A stretch of DNA of 64,000 bases from NCBI GenBank assembly GCA_009760855.2, contig WPIO01000003.1, positions 14,180,001-14,244,000 of the forward strand. The letters run 5' to 3'. A program made the position numbers and the translations under genes. Shown one piece after another: positions 58,985 to 64,000 of the stretch. The notes below the pieces were generated by a model that worked only from the letters and a program-made list of their open reading frames with translations, was not told where the DNA came from and made no database searches. This DNA comes from Cristatella mucedo (lineage: Eukaryota; Bryozoa; Phylactolaemata; Cristatellidae). Position 1 is the first letter of the stretch, and every line of letters starts with the position of its first letter.

Positions 58985-59047
58985 CATAACAATAATAAGG
59001 CATTTGAATAGCATCATCAGAGAACCCAATCTCTTTCTAGACACTTT
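58985..59047 (-). mobile_element. LINE family A 3' tail, solitary
   Basis: AACAATAATAAGGCATTTGA then GAACCCAATCTCTTTCTAGA and CACTTTGCAT. Confidence 0.7.
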
Positions 59048-59054
59048 GCATCCT

Positions 59055-59265
59055 GGGTCATCGCCCAGGAGGTCAGGTGCTCCCTCTTTACGGACCGGGT
59101 CGTGGGTTCAAGTCCTGCAGTGGGCATTCCCTTATCACCAGCTGCAAGCATACCGTAAAGGCTCTTCTGCCACCATATAAATGAGGCTGTTAAATCAGCT
59201 AAGCTTTTTTAAGACTCTTCTACAGCTATACAAATGAGGCTGTTGAATCAAGCTAATCGTTAACC
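59055..59265 (+). mobile_element. SINE family B copy with duplicated 3' end
   Basis: GGGTCGTGGGTTCAAGTCCT (good box B), then CTCTTCTGCCACCATATAAA and TGAGGCTGTTAAATCAGC. The 3' segment occurs a second time (CTCTTCTACAGCTATACAAA, TGAGGCTGTTGAATCAAGC). Confidence 0.75.
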
Positions 59266-59490
59266 TTTAGTAGTACCGTGCAAAATATCAACAAGCATAA
59301 CATCAATTCGAGCAGCAAAGGTCCATAGCATTTCGTTTGCAGCCGAGTTACAGCTACTCTTGCAGCTTTGTTCCCTGCACTGATTCTCGTGCGTGCAAGG
59401 CAGGTTTGGCCTCCTCATACATGGCTCCTTAACAACAACTTTCGATAGATTTGGGAGCAACATCGAATTCCTCTGACCGGGCTGCTTTTA

Positions 59491-60216
59491 GGCCGCGTTT
59501 ACTCAAGTCAGTCTTGCCTCTGTCCTGCTTCAGTCGTTGGCACATACGTCACGAAAACTGGAGGCGGTCCAAGATTAATCGAAGACTGAACGAAGACTCG
59601 GAATCTGAAAATGGTTCTACTTCTTGGCCAAGACTGTAGCAGCGTTTACAGCCTTGCTTCTGTCCTGGACTCAATCTTGCTTCAGTCTTACGTCACCAAG
59701 ACTGGGTAGGCGGTTCAAATCTGATGGAAGGCTGAGCGAAGACTCAACAGCAGAGCATGGTTCTACTTCTACTTGGCCAAGACTGATGCAAGATTGAACA
59801 AACGACCAATCATAAGCATCGTCTAGGGCACCCCTTCTTCATTGCTTTAAAAAGCATGATCATCGATGTGCTACACGAGAGTCCCTGCTAATGGGACACT
59901 TTGAGCTCTTCGTAAAGGACTCAAATCAAGCGGTGGCAGGCAAAAAAGGTAATCGCGTAAGGTTGAAATAAATAATAATAATAATACATTTGTATAATGC
60001 CCTTGGATAACTTAATCTCTTTCTAATCAGACGATGCATATTGGAGGGCCATTTCCTACCTCTGTAAGAAATGCAATTTTTCCATGACCGTTGTTGGGGT
60101 GGAGCAAGTAGAAAGAAAGAATGAAGGACAACTGACCACGCAAACTATCTACAAGCACGAATACCATAGCAAGACATAGGCAGGACAGCAGCAAGACTCG
60201 CCGTGTAAATGCGGCT
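59491..60216. mobile_element. Harbinger-like element with inverted ends, copy 2
   Basis: Left end GGCCGCGTTTAC and right end GTAAATGCGGCT form a terminal inverted repeat with one mismatch in the core. The first 150 bases are internally duplicated (59493-59641 and 59642-59791). A family A LINE tail (59968-60035) is inserted where copy 1 is continuous. The GGCCGCGTTTAC type of end is common in non-autonomous DNA transposons. Assignment to PIF/Harbinger is tentative. Confidence 0.6.
59968..60035 (-). mobile_element. LINE family A 3' tail inserted in the Harbinger-like element
   Basis: AAATAATAATAATAATACAT then TGGATAACTTAATCTCTTTC. Confidence 0.75.
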
Positions 60217-60544
60217 TTGAGGTACCTGCATTGGTCTACCACGCTCGACTTACAGCTACAATCGAACCCAAAATCGGGTTTGTGTAACACTTTAGAACAG
60301 TTTGTGCCCGAATCTTCATGCATTTCAGAAAGGCATACCCCTTATCAGACAGTACAACCATCTGGCTTCAGTATCTTCTGTAGCTCGAGCCCAGTGAGTG
60401 ACAGCTGGCAGAATCAGACCTCAGCTTTCGGTTCGTCCCAGTTAATTGGCACAGCACTTCACATACCTACAAGCCTATTGTTGTCAACAGCAGCACTACT
60501 TACTGCATCCTCTCTGATTGTAATGGGATGGGTCGAGTGACTTA

Positions 60545-60625
60545 ATAACAATAACGATGATCATGCACCCTAAGAGAACTAAATCTCTTTCTAGGCACTT
60601 AATATATGCTGGAAAGTATGACTGT
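60545..60625 (-). mobile_element. LINE family A 3' tail, solitary
   Basis: AATAACAATAACGATGATCA, AGAGAACTAAATCTCTTTCT then AGGCACTTAATATATGCTGG. Confidence 0.75.
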
Positions 60626-60839
60626 CAATCGGTTGGTGATGAATTTCGGGCTCACAAGCAAACAAAAGACAATTCCTTCATGCCGTTTGTCCAAAGACAC
60701 AGTAAAGAATAGTATTAAACCATTTAAACTCTTATATCCAAACTTCAAAAATGGGAAGAAATTTTCCGGCAGGCTTTCGAGCTAATCACTCGACAGACTC
60801 AGCACAGCTATAACGACTTACCCAGGAATGTCGACTTAA

Positions 60840-61545
60840 GAGAGATGTAAAATTCCGTTGGTTCTGCTAGATCTCCGGGCAGCAAATAGTGCCGTTGATC
60901 ACCAAATCCGCCCGGACTGCCTGCTGTCTCAGCTCGGCATCACAAGCACTGTGTTGGAATGGTTTAGCTTTCTCAGTGGGATAATTCAGGGAGTATATGC
61001 CAATAGAAAATGACCATCCAGAGAGCCGTTGACATAAAGCTTACCCCACGAGTCCGTTTTAAGTGCACTACCACCAACACTTTACACTCGCCCTCATGCC
61101 AATGGAATCGGAAGGAGATTAAGGGCTTTCATTTTTATGCCGACGACACTCACCTGTATTTGCTCTTCGATCCTTCCCTGCCTTCTAGCATCTCAAACTC
61201 TCTCTAGTGATGACATTTGTACTTGTATGGAAGCAAACTTCCTAAAATTGAATGACGACAAAACCAACTCTAACGCCTTGCTCTTCAAATCTGCCACCAG
61301 CATCTCTATTAGCCTCTGCCTGGAATTTGGGTGTCCTTTCCCAAACTGATGTGTCACTAGATGAGCACTTCAGCTCCACAGTCAAGTCTGCATTCTTTCA
61401 CCTACGTACAGTAAGTATTCTAGTTGACATTGGGCATGCTATTACTAACCATATAATCATGCTTCCTTTACAGCATATGTAAAATGCCTAGAAAGAGATT
61501 AAGTTCTTTGAGGGTGCTATACAAATGTATTATTATTATTATTGC
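60840..61545 (+). mobile_element. LINE family A copy, plus strand, internally deleted
   Basis: Plus frames encode LLDLRAANSAVDHQIR (motif A region, decayed), GFHFYADDTHLYLLFDPSL with an intact YADD, and MEANFLKLNDDKTNS. It then jumps near 61405 to the 3' UTR and tail ATGTAAAATGCCTAGAAAGA, (ATT)n. The RT C-terminus is missing. Confidence 0.87.
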
Positions 61546-62185
61546 TTCTCTTGCATTGCCTTGTAAGTCTATACAAGACATTATTATTATTATTATTAGT
61601 AGTAAATCACATGGATGGAGCCAAACTTAATTTGATCCAAGCAGCAGGACAGAAAGCAAGCCGAGACTAACGCCTGACCGTTTTTTTTTCTGAACCGGTT
61701 CGAAATCTCTGACTTTCTAACAAAGCAAACGTTTGAGCTCAGTTCATTCCGATACAACTTTCGGTCCTAGATTAACGCCAAATATAATCTTGACTCTTGA
61801 GACCATGTGAGCAATATTACAGGCCCACAACAGTAAGCAGAGCATACATACTAATGCACAATGCTCAATATACAGCACCAAAAGTAAACCACTCCCATCA
61901 ATAATATCATACCAGTCATAAGACAACTATTTCACGGACAACTGCCAGATAAGTTCTGTCCTTCTTAAATTAAGTCAACACGAAGCAGCTGTGACAAGCT
62001 GTACAGCATATATTTTGAGTTGTTCCAGCCAAGTTTTGTCCAAATGAACTTTCCTCAGCTCTCTGTACTATGAACGTATTTTATCAATTCTCTTCTCACT
62101 TCTTTACAAGTCTGACGAGAGGTAGCTTCAGCAGTCTTTGGAGCGGGGACTAAATGGTGGCTGTGTACGTGGGAACGGCCACTAA
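61546..62185. other. Unassigned intergenic sequence
   Basis: A second (ATT)n at 61580-61602; no gene signal. Confidence 0.4.
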
Positions 62186-62189
62186 TGAT

Positions 62190-62265
62190 GACATATTTCT
62201 ACAGGCCCTCGGAGATCTAAATCTCTGCCTAAGCACTTGATATATGCATGCTGTAAAGGTAGCCA
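62190..62265 (-). mobile_element. LINE family A 3' tail, solitary
   Basis: CCCTCGGAGATCTAAATCTC then TGCCTAAGCACTTGATATAT. Confidence 0.65.
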
Positions 62266-62530
62266 CTACGATCGACTTTTTCATTTAAACTTGCGAGTTC
62301 TCTATAACTACTGTGGTGAAGATTGTAGAGGCCATACCTATATTATGATGCCAAATTACCCGAAAGACAAAAACCATCAGATTCAGAGTTTAGAATTTTG
62401 AACCCACCTTCACTTTCAGTTTAATGCCAAGCCGAAGCATACCCAGGACTCGGGTATAAATGAAACTTACCCTGCCAAGGAGCATGACAGGCTAAAAGAA
62501 CTTACAAAATAATGTAAAACATCACAAATC

Positions 62531-62943
62531 TTTTATTGCAAACAGCTGGACACTATTTCCGATACACTTCACACAACACTTTAAAGACAAATACAAAGCT
62601 GGACTAGATAGGAGCGCATCCTGGCAATGTCACAAGTAATGGCTTGGCTGTCTCCCAAAAAATATGCTCACAATAAATAGCTTTATACAAATGAACGACT
62701 GCAGCTAACGCTATCGACAAATAATACGTTACAGCAGGCGAAACGCCGAAATCACTCAATGCAGCTGCGATGATTCAGTAGTAAGCAGGTATTATTTCGC
62801 AATAGCTTAAAAGGGATTCGACAGTCCATCACATAGCCAAAACCTGCAAATAGAAATGCCAAAGATAGGTCGATGCGGACCATCGGCCGATGAATTGACT
62901 TATGCAGCGAATAGCTGTGCTGGTGCAATTCACCCGGCGACAA
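62531..62943 (-). other. Possible terminal exon with poly(A) signal, minus strand
   Basis: TTTATT at 62531-62536 is AATAAA on the minus strand. Upstream on that strand is a 63-codon frame ending in a stop (62752-62943) with a hydrophobic run LSLAFLFAGFGYVM. No homology recognised; it could be chance. Confidence 0.2.
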
Positions 62944-63399
62944 CAGCTAAAGATAACCGAACAGTGAAGCTCCTCGTTGCATGAACCACAACAGTCAAAT
63001 GCGGTTGTCGATAGCTGCTACTGGCCGAGGGTGGGATATAAAGCATTACCTGATCATACTATTACACATGATTTCTGGTCCTTAAAAGGATTGTCGCTTT
63101 GATTGACGCCTGCCACAAGGGGATCGCCATTTGATTGGCTGTTGATGTGCTTCATCAGCCTAGAAAACGGTCGACTGCTGGTTTCGTACGGTGGTACGGC
63201 TCACTCACAGCCGCCGCACACAAAGGCGCTCATGCACCCACAAAGCCGGGGAGGCTGGTGCAAAATGCTTAGCATGAAGGACTACAAAGGATTCGCGTAT
63301 AAAAGGATACAGAATCCTGCTTTATGATGCGGGATAAACCAGCTGAGAAACAAGCTCATTTAAGCGAGGCTGCATGCATGCAACTATGACCCAGTTCAA

Positions 63400-64000
63400 A
63401 CGGCTCACAGTCCAGCAGTGGCGCCGGGCGTTCACGAGCGAGGTGCATAGCATAGGAGTAATGGCTTACTCTGCTAACGTCTCTGACAGTGGCATTCTTT
63501 CAAAGCTGGCTTCCAGTCTGAGTTGACTGACTTGCTGCTGCAATGTGTTGACCTGGGACATCTTCCTGCAGTAACGTTCTGAGCCTTACCGGAAAGCGGT
63601 AGAAAATCGATAACTGACGATTCTCGCGGAGTCTCGCTGGATACCGGTAGTGGGCGTAACCACGAGTACCGCAGCCGCCAGGGTCTGGATTGTTCCGCTG
63701 TGGGTACTCCGCCTGACCTGACGGCTTTAGTGCTGCAACAGCAGCCGAGTCCAACGTCGAACTAACACAAGAAGATATTTCTTCAATGGCTCTGCAAGTG
63801 GACCTGCCGCAGCCACAAGAAGTGAAGGTTGACGTTTGGTGGCCATCGATGTGGAGTAGTGGGGCGGCGATCCCGCAGCCCTTGCCATATCTCGACGGCG
63901 ATGTGCGACCTCTCCTGTCTTCTCTCCCGTCTCCTGCTCTGGCTCGCTAGCAGTTGGGATCCGCGTTGAATTGTCCGCAAATAGCCCGCGACCGCAAACA
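63400..64000 (-). other. CpG-rich edge region, possible first exon of a minus-strand gene
   Basis: CpG-dense, with one minus-strand frame open from about 63942 to 63500 but lacking an early ATG, and a second frame starting at an ATG near 63893 (MARAAGSPPHYSTSMATKRQ). A donor-like GTAAGG lies near 63585. I recognise no protein family, and the gene could be cut by the window edge. Confidence 0.25.

Overview
This is eukaryotic, animal nuclear DNA. Protein-coding signal is broken into short exons with GT-AG introns. The space between is filled with diverged non-LTR retrotransposon copies, tRNA-derived SINEs, small DNA-transposon remnants and long microsatellites. The main gene is a twitchin/projectin-type giant muscle kinase and the repeats are invertebrate-like, so the source is most likely an invertebrate animal. 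I cannot fix the phylum. No bacterial operon, CRISPR array or viral genome is visible.

Layout. Positions 1-26671 hold the 3' part of the twitchin/projectin homologue on the plus strand. I resolved 31 exons (1984-25916) whose intron phases are mutually consistent. They encode FN3-FN3-Ig-Ig-FN3-FN3-Ig-Ig-FN3, a linker, the protein kinase, its regulatory tail, Ig, Ig and a Ser/Thr-rich tail, about 1540 residues in all. The gene continues upstream of the window. A convergent minus-strand gene follows: TMEM11 (mitochondrial inner membrane), with its main exon at 27129-27681 and a predicted 23-base first coding exon at 35855-35877 inside a CpG-rich block, giving a 191-residue protein. Its 8.2-kb intron is full of transposon debris.

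From about 36.3 kb to the right edge I see no confident host gene. This part contains L2-clade LINE copies (families labelled A and B here), two SINE families (A and B), a Copia-type protease ORF, two hAT-like miniature elements, two copies of a Harbinger-like element and many (TA)n/(ATGT)n tracts. The sharpest anomaly is a 371-base antisense fragment of 18S rRNA (39038-39408) inserted between 58-base near-identical direct repeats. The last 600 bases are CpG-rich and may hold the start of another minus-strand gene.

How parts relate. The LINEs in the twitchin introns are nearly all antisense to the gene. SINE-A carries a tRNA-like head and a 3' tail matching the family A LINE tail, which implies mobilisation by that LINE. 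Several microsatellites sit exactly at LINE 3' ends and were probably seeded by them.
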